Shown here: positions 30,610 through 38,854 of the stretch, piece by piece
Numbering within the stretch: the first letter of the stretch is position 1
Layout of the letters: every line of letters begins with the position of its first letter
Source of the DNA: Oscillospiraceae bacterium
Lineage (GTDB): Bacteria > Bacillota > Clostridia > Oscillospirales > CAG-272
DNA: 48,011 nt
Assembly (NCBI GenBank): GCA_015063795.1
Contig: SVTL01000016.1
Location: 1-48,011 of the forward strand
Direction of reading: 5' to 3'
Position numbers and translations under genes: made by a program
Notes under the pieces: generated by a model
Database searches by the model: none
The model's input: only the letters and a program-made list of their open reading frames with translations
Told to the model about the DNA's origin: nothing

Positions 30610-33044
30610 CCGTATACAACAAGTTCTCTGGTGTTAATGGTGTTGTAATAGCTCGATGAGTCATAGCGGCCGGTGATGACGCCGAGGCGGATATACTGTC
30701 CGCTGACGCCGCCCATATCGAACAGCGCGCAGGCGATCGGCTTCTTTCCGTCCCAGAAATCGGTGGGAAGCGTGCCCGAAACACCGCTGAGCGCCTTATC
30801 CTCCAGCGCATTCCAGCAGGCGGTGGGCACCTTCGTCCACTCCTTGCCGTCATCGCTGACATACACATCCGCCGCACCCGGGAAGCCCTTCAGATTGCCC
30901 GAGAAAAAGCCGAGCGCATCAAAGGTCTGCTTCTTTCCGAAATTGAGCGTGATCAGCGCGCGGTAAGAAGCATCCGCACCGCCCGCTTTTCCGTCAACGG
31001 TGTACAGCGAATCGTCAAAGGTCAGATTGCACATCTTTGTGCCCCATTCGCCGTTGACCAGATTCTCCACCGCGGTCGATGTTCCCATTTTTTCCACGCC
31101 GATGACCGAAACGCCATAGCCGATGTCGGCGATGTCCGCCTTCTGCTCGGCGGTGAGAGCGGTGGTGGAATATTCAGCGGAAGCGGTCTGATTCTTGCTT
31201 CCTAAAATGCCGCTGACGTTTTTGCCGTTGGGATAGGTCCCGCCGCTCAGCACCGAGATCATCTTCGAAGACGGAAGGGCGGACAGCTCAGCGGTCTGCG
31301 AAGGAGCGATATCCTTTCCGCCGTACACCACCAGCTCTCGGGTGTTGATGGTGTTATGATAGGCCGACTGGTCATAGCGGCCGGTGACGATGCCGAGGCG
31401 GATATACTGTCCTTCCGCGCCGCCCATGTCAAACAGGCAGCCGGCAGGGGACGTGTTGCCGTTCCACGGGTCCGCCGGAAGCGATCCCTTGACGCCGGAC
31501 AGCGCGTTCACATTCAGCGCATCCCAGCAGGCGGTGGGTACTCTCGTCCAAGAGCTGCCGTCATCGCTGACAAACACCTCGCCCGCGCCGGGGAAGCCAT
31601 AGAGATTGCCCGAGAAGAAGCCGATCGCATCAAAGGTCTGCTTTTTTCCGAAATTGAGCGTGATCAGCGCGCGGTATTTGAACTCGGTTTTATCGCTTCC
31701 CTCAGAAGCGGCATTTCCTTTGATGTCATAGCGTGTGTCATCAAAGACCATGGCCGCCATATACGAGCCGCCCCAATGGCCGTTGACCAGATTCTCCACC
31801 GCGGTCTTGTAGCCGTTGGCCGTCGAATCCATTTTTTCGATTCCGATGACCGAAACGCCGTAGCCGATGTCGGCAATGTCCGCCTTCTGCTCGGCAGTCA
31901 GCGCGGTATCCGAATATGCGGTGGAAGCGATCTGATTCTTGCTGCCCAGAATGCCGCTGAAGGATTTACCGTTGGGATAAGGACCGTCTCCCGTCAGCAC
32001 CGTGAGCATCTCCTTTTGAGGGATCGCCGTCAGCATCTTTCTCTGTGAAGCGTCCACCTCATAGATCTCATAGTTGCCCACAACGCCCTCCGAGGAGGTC
32101 TTATATTCTTCGGGAAGGGTCGGCGTTTCAAACACGGCCTTGTACGCGGCCTCCTGCAAAACGGCAGCCTCCGCCGCATCAAAGCCGCTGATGGTGAGAC
32201 CGGTCGGATCGATGCCGAAGATCTCGGCAAAGATGGTCAAAGCCGCCAGATAACTTCCCTCGGGGGAGGAATGCGTCATATCGGGATCATACAGCTCGAT
32301 GGTGTTGCCCTCGGCGGTATACACATCGAAAAACGCATAGCCCACGGGCGCCACCGAATCGATGGAAAGCTCCTCGGCGATGGCACGGTATGCCGCCGCC
32401 AGCTTCCATGTCATCGTCTCGTTGGTGAGTCCGTTCTGAGCCAAAGCGGAATGGCCGGTCTTGCGTCCCCACGTCTGGTAGAGGATCGGCTCAGCCCCCG
32501 CATCGCGGACCTTCTTCTCCATGGCGCGCACGCCGTCGTAAAACAGCCCGGGCTCGGTGACAGGACGCAGGCTCTGCTCCTGAAGAATCACATAATCATA
32601 AATGCCCTTGGCAAGCTCGGCCTCCACCTTTTTGCCGTACTGATCGTTGGGGTTGGCGTGCTGAAGCAGAGTCCAGCCGCCCGCCGTTACTCTGGAAACG
32701 GTGAGGTCGGTATAGCCGGCCGCCGCCGCAATGCGTTCAAACATCGCGGGCATTTCGTTGTAATAGGTATAGCTGTTGCCGATGAAGAGAAAGTCATAAT
32801 GCTTGGAAGGATCGGGCGCATCGGGATGGGTGATATGGCGGACGGCATTCATCAGCGTGTCCACCGTGACGCCCTCCTCGCCGTTCTCCATCTTGAGAAG
32901 CAGCGAAAGCAGGTCGAGCACATCCACACGACCGTCGCCGTTGTCGTCATACACCGAAGCTGCCATTGCCGTCACCGCGCCCGCAAGAAGCAGGACGGTC
33001 AGCATCAGGGCAAACAGCCGTGCGAGGGTTTTGTTCGTTTTCAT
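30597..33044 (-). CDS. Secreted SGNH hydrolase (DUF4886-like) with dockerin-like module and two discoidin-like domains (hydrolase A)
   Basis: 815 residues from the ATG at 33044 (CGGAGGC ribosome site). Signal peptide at 1-29. Residues of about 31-72 contain DDNGDGRVDVLDLLSL, a dockerin type calcium loop followed by a second weaker helix. The SGNH domain (about 80-320) has FLFIGNSYTYYNEMP (catalytic Ser in GNS), VILQEQSLRPV, and YDPDMTHSSPEG providing the Asp-His pair. Two galactose-binding-like (F5/8 type C) domains follow at about 340-550 and 565-815, each ending near RELVVYG. Likely an extracellular esterase acting on a plant or host glycan. It may dock to the cohesin/SLH protein at 6140. 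First in the minus-strand set but last in order of position. Confidence 0.87.
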   Translation of the reverse strand: MKTNKTLARLFALMLTVLLLAGAVTAMAASVYDDNGDGRVDVLDLLSLLLKMENGEEGVTVDTLMNAVRHITHPDAPDPSKHYDFLFIGNSYTYYNEMPAMFERIAAAAGYTDLTVSRVTAGGWTLLQHANPNDQYGKKVEAELAKGIYDYVILQEQSLRPVTEPGLFYDGVRAMEKKVRDAGAEPILYQTWGRKTGHSALAQNGLTNETMTWKLAAAYRAIAEELSIDSVAPVGYAFFDVYTAEGNTIELYDPDMTHSSPEGSYLAALTIFAEIFGIDPTGLTISGFDAAEAAVLQEAAYKAVFETPTLPEEYKTSSEGVVGNYEIYEVDASQRKMLTAIPQKEMLTVLTGDGPYPNGKSFSGILGSKNQIASTAYSDTALTAEQKADIADIGYGVSVIGIEKMDSTANGYKTAVENLVNGHWGGSYMAAMVFDDTRYDIKGNAASEGSDKTEFKYRALITLNFGKKQTFDAIGFFSGNLYGFPGAGEVFVSDDGSSWTRVPTACWDALNVNALSGVKGSLPADPWNGNTSPAGCLFDMGGAEGQYIRLGIVTGRYDQSAYHNTINTRELVVYGGKDIAPSQTAELSALPSSKMISVLSGGTYPNGKNVSGILGSKNQTASAEYSTTALTAEQKADIADIGYGVSVIGVEKMGTSTAVENLVNGEWGTKMCNLTFDDSLYTVDGKAGGADASYRALITLNFGKKQTFDALGFFSGNLKGFPGAADVYVSDDGKEWTKVPTACWNALEDKALSGVSGTLPTDFWDGKKPIACALFDMGGVSGQYIRLGVITGRYDSSSYYNTINTRELVVYGAEK

Positions 33045-33090
33045 AAAAAGCCTCCGAATCGTGTGTGTTTTTGTTTGTGGTTCTATGATT

Positions 33091-33131
33091 TTATTTCTTT
33101 TCAGCACCATAGACGATCCGCTCTCGCTTCA
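33091..33131 (-). pseudogene. Orphan C-terminus of a lost hydrolase paralogue
   Basis: After the repeat array the minus strand reads RERIVYGAEKK and a stop (33091-33093 stop). This matches the C-terminal RE-[L/I]-[V/I]VYGAEK end of the three intact hydrolases. No domain precedes it, only the repeats. It is best explained as the remnant of a fourth paralogue deleted by recombination. Confidence 0.6.
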
Positions 33132-33485
33132 GCAAATTTTCGTCTTTTGCCGAAGGCGAAAGCGGCGAGTCGATCTCGCCGAGAAAATTTGGGTTCGGCG
33201 CCGCTTTGCAAACGATACCGTTATTTTTCGGCGCTCTTTCGGCTTCCCTTTCGCTTTGCAAATTTTCGTCTTTTGCCGAAGGCGAAAGCGGCGAGTCGAT
33301 CTCGCCGAGAAAATTTGGGTTCGGCGCCGCTTTGCAAACGATACCGTTATTTTTCGGCGTTCTTTCGACTTCCGTTTCGCTTTGCAAATTTTCGTCTTTT
33401 GCCGAAGGCGAAAGCGGCGAGTCGATCTCGCCGAGAAAATTTGGGTTCGGCGCCGCTTTGCAAACGATACCGTTATTTTTCGGCG
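33132..33485. repeat. Tandem array of 126-bp structured repeats (2.8 units)
   Basis: Units start at 33132, 33258 and 33384 with period 126 bp; the last is 102 bp long and enters the 3' end of the downstream-strand gene. Each unit contains GCAAATTTTCG ... CGAGAAAATTTG arms enclosing two inner hairpins (TTTTGCC-GAA-GGCGAAA and CGGCGAG-TCGAT-CTCGCCG), then TTCGGCGCCG and CCGTTATTTTTCGGCG. The copies are nearly identical except for small changes in the joining segment, implying recent amplification or ongoing gene conversion. Confidence 0.92.
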
Positions 33486-35146
33486 CCGTATACGACCAAT
33501 TCTCTGGTGTTGATGGTGTTGTACTTGTCCGAGGAATCGTAGCGGCCGATGACAACGCCGAGGCGGATATACTGTCCGCTCACGCCGCCCATATCAAACA
33601 GCGCGCAGGTGCCGGGCTTCTTATCGCTCCACGGATCGGCAGGGAAGGATTTGGCCGCGCTCAGCGCTTTTCCGTTCACCGCATCCCAGCAGGCGGTGGG
33701 CACTCTCGTCCAGGTCTTGCCGTCGTCGCTGACATAGACCTCCGCCGCACCGGGGAAGCCCTGCAGACTGCCCGAGCAGAAGCCGATGGCATCGAAGGTA
33801 TGTGCTTTGGCAAAATTGAGGGTGATCAGCGCGGTATACAGACCCTTTTCATCGACCTTGCCGTTGATGTCGTACCGCTTGTCGTCAAAGGTGAGGTTGC
33901 ACATCATCGAGCCGCCCCACTCGCCGTTGACCAGGCTTGCCGCCGCAGTCGATGTTGCCATTTTTTGCAGACCGATGAAGGAAACGCCGTAGCCGATGTC
34001 GGCAAAATCCGCCTTCTGCGCGTCGGTGAGAGCGGCTGTGGAACTTTCCTTGGAGACAACCTCTCCCTTGCTGCCCAGCAGACCGCTGAAGGTCTTGCCG
34101 TTGGAATAGGTACCGCCGCTCACCACCGAGATGATAGCCGACTTCGGAAGCGAGGTCAGCTGCTTCATCTTCGAGGCATCCGCCACATACTCCACCTTCT
34201 CGCTGTAAACACCCACAGACGAGGTCTTGTACTGCTCGGGGACCTCAGGCGTTTCGTAAACCGCCTTCTTTGCCGCCTCGGTCAGCACCTTCGCCACATC
34301 CTCCTCCATTCCGCGGATGGTGAAGGTGGTCGGATCGATGTTGAACATCTTGGTCATGATGGTCAAAGCCGCCAGATAGCTTCCCTCTTTGGACGAGTGC
34401 GTCAGGTCGGGATCGTAGAGATCGATGCCGGCTTCCTTGTTGGTGTGCACGTCACGGAAGGCCCAGCCCACGGGCGCGACGGGGATCGACAGCTCCTCGC
34501 CGATGGCGGTATACGACGCCGCCAGCTTGTGCGCCATGCTCTCGTTGGTCAGGTTGAGTTCGCGGAGAGTGGAACTGCCCTCCTTGCGTCCCCATGTCTG
34601 GTAGAGGATGGGCTCAGCCCCTATTTTGCGGAACTTCTCGGCCAGAGCGCGCACGCCGTCATAAAACAGCGCGGGATCGGTGATCGGACGGGTGCTCTGC
34701 TCCTGCAGGACCACGTAATCGTAGCCGCCCTTTTTCAGCTCCTCTGCCACCTTTTTGCCGTACTGGTCGGCGGGATCGGCATGCTTTTGCAGCGTCCAGG
34801 CGCCGGCGGTCACGGAATTGACGCGCACCTTCGCATAGCCGTTCTGCTGGAGAACTCGCTGAAAGAGCGCGGGCATATCGTTGTAGAAGGTATAGCTGTT
34901 GCCGATGAAGAGGATTTTGTATTCCGCATTCGGATCGAGGGGCTTTGCCTCCTCGGACGCGGCCGTCGTTTCGGGAGCGGCCGTCGTTTCGGGAGCAACG
35001 GTCGTTTCGGGAGCGGCTGTGGGTTCGGCAGGATCCGCAGACTCGGCAGGATCAACCGGATCGGTCGTCTGAACGGTCTCTCCGCCACCGTTACAGCCGA
35101 CGAGAGCGAGCGTGAGCATCAGAAGGAGCAGGACAAAGCGTTTCAT
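33473..35146 (-). CDS. SGNH hydrolase lipoprotein (DUF4886-like) with one discoidin-like domain (hydrolase B)
   Basis: 557 residues. Lipoprotein signal MKRFVLLLLMLTLALVGC, lipid-anchored Cys18. A Thr/Pro/Ala/Glu linker (about 25-68) has tandem PETT-[V/A]-AP units. The SGNH domain (about 72-310) has ILFIGNSYTFYNDMP, VVLQEQSTRPI and YDPDLTHSSKEG. A single galactose-binding-like domain (about 335-557) ends NTRELVVYGAEK. Presumably an outside-facing deacylase attached to the membrane, with the linker reaching through the wall. No dockerin module, unlike hydrolase A. Its stop codon falls inside the repeat array. Confidence 0.88.
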   Translation of the reverse strand: MKRFVLLLLMLTLALVGCNGGGETVQTTDPVDPAESADPAEPTAAPETTVAPETTAAPETTAASEEAKPLDPNAEYKILFIGNSYTFYNDMPALFQRVLQQNGYAKVRVNSVTAGAWTLQKHADPADQYGKKVAEELKKGGYDYVVLQEQSTRPITDPALFYDGVRALAEKFRKIGAEPILYQTWGRKEGSSTLRELNLTNESMAHKLAASYTAIGEELSIPVAPVGWAFRDVHTNKEAGIDLYDPDLTHSSKEGSYLAALTIMTKMFNIDPTTFTIRGMEEDVAKVLTEAAKKAVYETPEVPEQYKTSSVGVYSEKVEYVADASKMKQLTSLPKSAIISVVSGGTYSNGKTFSGLLGSKGEVVSKESSTAALTDAQKADFADIGYGVSFIGLQKMATSTAAASLVNGEWGGSMMCNLTFDDKRYDINGKVDEKGLYTALITLNFAKAHTFDAIGFCSGSLQGFPGAAEVYVSDDGKTWTRVPTACWDAVNGKALSAAKSFPADPWSDKKPGTCALFDMGGVSGQYIRLGVVIGRYDSSDKYNTINTRELVVYGAEK

Positions 35147-35290
35147 TAAAAATACCTCTCAAATTCAAAATAAAACTTCACCGCTTTCGATACACGGTGT
35201 ACAATTTTTCAATCGTTTCAACCTTTTTATAAAAACATCGAGGGCCGTCTGTCACCGTTGTCGTCATGAACCGAAGCGGGTCGCTCCGAC

Positions 35291-35345
35291 ACCGAGAAAA
35301 TTTGGGTGCGGCGCCGTTGTATGTACGATGCCGTTATTTTTCGGC
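35291..35345. repeat. Partial copy of the structured repeat after hydrolase C
   Basis: CCGAGAAAATTTGGGTGCGGCGCCG through CCGTTATTTTTCGGCG (55 bp) matches the array units at 33132-33485. It lies at the 3' end of the third paralogue, so all three genes carry it. Confidence 0.8.
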
Positions 35346-36998
35346 GCCGTACACGATAATCTCTCTGGTGTTGATGGTGTTGTTCTTATCCGACGCATCG
35401 TAGCGGCCGATGGCGATGCCGAGACGGATATACTGTCCGCCGATGCCGCCCATATCAAACAGCGCGCAGGTACCGGGTGCCTTGCTGTTCCAAGGATCGG
35501 TCGGTGCATTGCTGATGCCCGCCAAGCCCTTCACATTCAGCGCATCCCAGCAAGCGGTGGGGACTCTCGTCCAACTCTTTCCGTCATCGCTGACATACAC
35601 CTCCGCCGCGCCGGGGAATCCCTGCAGACTGCCCGAGCAGAACCCGAAGGCATCGAACGTATGCAATTTCCCGAAGTTGAGGGTGATCAGCGCGGTAAAC
35701 AGGCCGTTTTCGTCAACGTTTCCGTTGATATCATAGCGTTTGTCGTCAAAATACAGGTTGGACATCATCGTACCGCCGCCCCATTCACCGTTGACCAGGT
35801 TTTCCACCGCGGTTTTATAGCCGGAAGAATTGCTGTCCATCCGCTCAATACCGATGACCGAAACACCGTAGCCAATGTCGGCAATGTCAGCCTTTTGCGC
35901 GTCGGTGAGAGCCGTCGTCGAATATTCCTTCGAAGCAATCGCCCCCTTGCTTCCCAAAATACCGCAAAAGCGCTTGCGGCTGGGGTAGGGCGGGTTGCCG
36001 CTGATCAGCGAGATGATTTCGCTTTCGGGAGCCTTTTTCAACTGCGCCATCTGCGAGGCGTCCACCGCATACTTCACCTGCTCGCTGAACACGCCCACAG
36101 ACGAGGTTTTATATTCGTCGGGAAGTTCGGGTGTTTCCAAAACCGCCTTTTTGGCCGCTTCGGTCAGCGTTTTGACAACGTCATCCTCGAGACCGCGGAC
36201 GGTAAAGGTGGTGGGATCGGCACCGAACAGTTTGGTCATAATGGTCAATGCCGCCAGGTAACTGCCGTTTTTGGACGGGTGCGTCAGGTCGGGATCATAC
36301 AGATTGATGGTGTCGCCCTTGGCGGTATGCACATCAAAAAACGCATAGCCAACGGGCGCAACGGGCACCGACAGTTCCTCGCCGATGGCATGGTAGGCCG
36401 CCGCCAGTTTCCAGGTCATCGATTCATTGGTTTCCTTGTATTCTTTGAGGAAGGAATGCCCCTCCTTACGTCCCCAGGTCTGATAGAAAATCGGCTCGGC
36501 TCCCGCCGCACGGATCTTCTCCACCATAGCACGCGCACCGTCATAAAACAGCGCCGTATCGATCACGGGGCGGGTACTCTGCTCCTGCAGAATCACATAA
36601 TCGTAGATTCCCTTTTCCAACTCCGCCACAATCTTTTTTCCGCACAGGTCGGCAGGAGATGCGTGCTGGAGAAGCGTCCAACCGCCGTTCGTCACCGAGT
36701 TGACGTGCACCTTCCCATATCCATTCTGCTGGCACAGGCGAAGAAAAACCGAGGGCATTTCATTAAAATAGGTATAACTGTTGCCAACGAAAAGGATGTT
36801 GTATTCCGCATTCGGATCGAGGGGCTTTGCCTCCTCGGACGCGGCCGTCGTTTCGGGAGCAACGGTCGTTTCGGGAGCGGCTGTGGTTTCTCCCTCGGGA
36901 GTCTCCGTTTGGTCGGATGTCGCCACACCCTCTCCGCCGCCGTTACAGCCGGCGAGAGCGAGCGTGAGCATCAGAAGGAGCAGGACAAAGCGTTTCAT
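35334..36998 (-). CDS. SGNH hydrolase lipoprotein (DUF4886-like) with one discoidin-like domain (hydrolase C)
   Basis: 554 residues from the ATG at 36998 (GGAGGATTCC ribosome site). Lipobox LALAGC with Cys18, then a shorter Thr/Pro/Glu linker than in hydrolase B. The SGNH domain has ILFVGNSYTYFNEMP, VILQEQSTRPV and YDPDLTHPSKNG. One C-terminal galactose-binding-like domain ends NTREIIVYGAEK. It is collinear with hydrolase B along its whole length, so B and C are a tandem duplication. Order on the minus strand: C, B, (lost copy), A. All are separated by copies of the 3' repeat. Confidence 0.88.
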   Translation of the reverse strand: MKRFVLLLLMLTLALAGCNGGGEGVATSDQTETPEGETTAAPETTVAPETTAASEEAKPLDPNAEYNILFVGNSYTYFNEMPSVFLRLCQQNGYGKVHVNSVTNGGWTLLQHASPADLCGKKIVAELEKGIYDYVILQEQSTRPVIDTALFYDGARAMVEKIRAAGAEPIFYQTWGRKEGHSFLKEYKETNESMTWKLAAAYHAIGEELSVPVAPVGYAFFDVHTAKGDTINLYDPDLTHPSKNGSYLAALTIMTKLFGADPTTFTVRGLEDDVVKTLTEAAKKAVLETPELPDEYKTSSVGVFSEQVKYAVDASQMAQLKKAPESEIISLISGNPPYPSRKRFCGILGSKGAIASKEYSTTALTDAQKADIADIGYGVSVIGIERMDSNSSGYKTAVENLVNGEWGGGTMMSNLYFDDKRYDINGNVDENGLFTALITLNFGKLHTFDAFGFCSGSLQGFPGAAEVYVSDDGKSWTRVPTACWDALNVKGLAGISNAPTDPWNSKAPGTCALFDMGGIGGQYIRLGIAIGRYDASDKNNTINTREIIVYGAEK

Positions 36999-37065
36999 AA
37001 AAGGAATCCTCCGTTTTTTATATAATAACAGAATACCATACCACGACAAAAATTACAAGTTTTTC

Positions 37066-37094
37066 TTGCAAAAAACGACGCTTTGTGGTACAAT
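37066..37094 (+). promoter_or_regulatory. Promoter of the EEP-SGNH pair
   Basis: -35 TTGCAA (37066-37071), 17-bp spacer, -10 TACAAT (37089-37094). The first ATG is at 37152. Confidence 0.7.
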
Positions 37095-37151
37095 GTTTAC
37101 AAAATAAAGAAGACACACTCCGAAACCGAACTTTGGAAAGGATACCCCGCC

Positions 37152-37907
37152 ATGCTCTGCCATGTGATGACCTTTAACGTCCGCTGTGAAGTCAAAAGCG
37201 ACGGCATCAACTATTTTCCCAACCGCGAGGACAAGCTGATCGACGCCATTTTCAAGGAAGATCCCGACCTGATCGGCTTTCAGGAGGCGGGCGACCGTAT
37301 CCGCGAGAGACTGCGTGTCCGTCTGCGCGACCGCTATACCGTCATCGGCTGCGGCAGGCAGAAGGATTACCGCGGCGAGTCCTGCTGCATCGCTTACAAA
37401 CAGGACACATTTGATCTTCTCTCCTTTTCCACCTTCTTCCTCTCCTCCGAGCCGAATGCGCCCGGAAGCCGCTATGAGGGGAGCGACCAGAGCATCTATC
37501 CGAGGCTCTGCGTGAGCGCACAGCTGTCGGCCAAGGGGGCCCCGCCCTTTTGGTTTTTCAACACCCACCTCGACCACGAGGGCAAGACCGCCCGTCTGCT
37601 GAGCATGAACCAGATCGTGCAGGAGATCTCCCGCTGCGAGGGGCGCTTTGTGCTCACAGGCGACATGAATGCCCTGCCCGACACGCCTGAGGCTGCCCTG
37701 CCTCTTCGCATGAAGGGGCGCGCCGTTGTCGATGCCACCGTCCACGTTGGCGGTACCTTCCACGCATTCGGGCAGTGCGAGCCGGTCAAGATCGACTACA
37801 TCTATACCGACGGCCAGCCGTTGGAGGCCTATGCGCTCCCCGATCCGCATGAGGGCGGCGTATATCTGTCCGACCACTACCCCGTCTGCGCTAAGATCGA
37901 GCTGTAA
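37152..37907 (+). CDS. Endonuclease/exonuclease/phosphatase (EEP) family hydrolase
   Basis: 251 residues, start ATG at 37152 after GGAAAGGAT. The EEP fold is evident from VMTFNVRC, LIGFQEAG, FFNTHLDHEG, LTGDMNALP, a DYIYTDG loop and the C-terminal SDHYPVCAKIEL. No signal peptide, so cytoplasmic. Members hydrolyse phosphodiesters or phosphomonoesters in nucleic acids, phosphoinositides or nucleotide sugars; the substrate is not known. It is divergent from the hydrolase C gene and 63 bp upstream of a cytosolic SGNH gene. Confidence 0.85.
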   Translation: MLCHVMTFNVRCEVKSDGINYFPNREDKLIDAIFKEDPDLIGFQEAGDRIRERLRVRLRDRYTVIGCGRQKDYRGESCCIAYKQDTFDLLSFSTFFLSSEPNAPGSRYEGSDQSIYPRLCVSAQLSAKGAPPFWFFNTHLDHEGKTARLLSMNQIVQEISRCEGRFVLTGDMNALPDTPEAALPLRMKGRAVVDATVHVGGTFHAFGQCEPVKIDYIYTDGQPLEAYALPDPHEGGVYLSDHYPVCAKIEL

Positions 37908-37970
37908 AGAAGCCGTCAAGCCGCAGCGTCAAACGCAACCATCAAACAAAAACAGAAGGAGCCAACCATC

Positions 37971-38672
37971 ATGAACAACCCCCTCCGCATCCTCTTCATC
38001 GGCAACAGCTACACCTATTACAACGATATGCCCTCCCATTTTGAAAAAGCCGCCATCGCCAACGGCCGGAGCGTCACCGTGGAAAGCGTGACCAAGGGCG
38101 GCTGGACGCTGGAGAAAATGGCCGACCCGCGCGACGAGGCCGGGCAGGTGGTGGCCGAAAAATTGGCCGACGGCAACCGCTACGACTTCGTCTTCCTGCA
38201 GGAGCAGAGCGTCCGTCCCGCCTCCGATCCCGAGCTGTTTTACGACGGCGTGCGCGCCCTCGCCCCCCGCATCCGGGCGGTCGGCGCCAAGGGCATCCTC
38301 TACCAGACATGGGGCAGTAAGAAAGGTCACGAAAGCCTGACGCTTCACGGCTGGACGCCCGAGGATATGACGCGCCTGCTGGCCGACTCCTACACCTACA
38401 TCGGCAAGCGCTGTGATCTGGCCGTTTCGCCTGTGGGATGGGCCTTCCTCGACATCGTCCAAAACCACCCCGGCATCGACCTCTTCCACGCCGACGGCAA
38501 GCACCCCTCCCCTGCGGGCAGTCTGCTGGCGCTCTACTGTCACTATGCCACCCTCTTCTCCGCCGATCCGCTTTCGATCGACTACATCGGCGGTCTGGCC
38601 TCCGAGGAGGAAGCCGCCATTCTGAAAAAGGCCGCTCACGATGCGGTGTATGCCGCCAAGGTCTCCGACTGA
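37971..38672 (+). CDS. Cytoplasmic SGNH hydrolase (DUF4886-like), short form
   Basis: 233 residues with no signal peptide and no discoidin domain. The catalytic core is intact: RILFIGNSYTYYNDMP (Ser), VFLQEQSVRPA, and FHADGKHPSPAG for Asp and His. It is the same family as the three secreted hydrolases a few kilobases away, which all carry the LFIGNSYT-Y-N-MP and LQEQS-RP motifs. Being cytosolic it may act on an imported degradation product. Start ATG at 37971, preceded by AGAAGGAGCC. Follows the EEP gene, same strand, probably one transcript. Confidence 0.86.
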   Translation: MNNPLRILFIGNSYTYYNDMPSHFEKAAIANGRSVTVESVTKGGWTLEKMADPRDEAGQVVAEKLADGNRYDFVFLQEQSVRPASDPELFYDGVRALAPRIRAVGAKGILYQTWGSKKGHESLTLHGWTPEDMTRLLADSYTYIGKRCDLAVSPVGWAFLDIVQNHPGIDLFHADGKHPSPAGSLLALYCHYATLFSADPLSIDYIGGLASEEEAAILKKAAHDAVYAAKVSD

Positions 38673-38773
38673 CCGCCTTTTCGGAAAAGAAACGGACAAC
38701 TCCTCAAAAGTGCCAAAAGAACACCGAAAAACGCTTGTCCGTTGAGACAAAAAGCAGAAAAACAAATCGCCCC

Positions 38774-38802
38774 TTGACTTTGCGAAGGCAAAGTGCTATA
38801 AT
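38774..38802 (+). promoter_or_regulatory. Promoter of the KefB-type antiporter, with inverted repeat between elements
   Basis: -35 TTGACT (38774-38779), 17-bp spacer, -10 TATAAT (38797-38802). The spacer contains a perfect inverted repeat CTTTGC-GAAG-GCAAAG (38778-38793), a candidate operator overlapping the RNA-polymerase site. Confidence 0.75.
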
Positions 38803-38854
38803 GGGGCGGTTTTGCAAACGATCCAAAAACAACGGAAAGAAGGCTTCCATTTTT

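Noticed and set aside
33132-33485. CRISPR array
   Set aside because: Units are 126 bp, contiguous and nearly identical with no variable spacers, and no cas genes are present.
33206-37025. Very long plus-strand open frames opposite hydrolases B and C (33206-35149, 35112-37025)
   Set aside because: They are antisense shadows kept open by codon bias; the minus-strand frames have lipoboxes, GNSYT catalytic motifs and discoidin domains.
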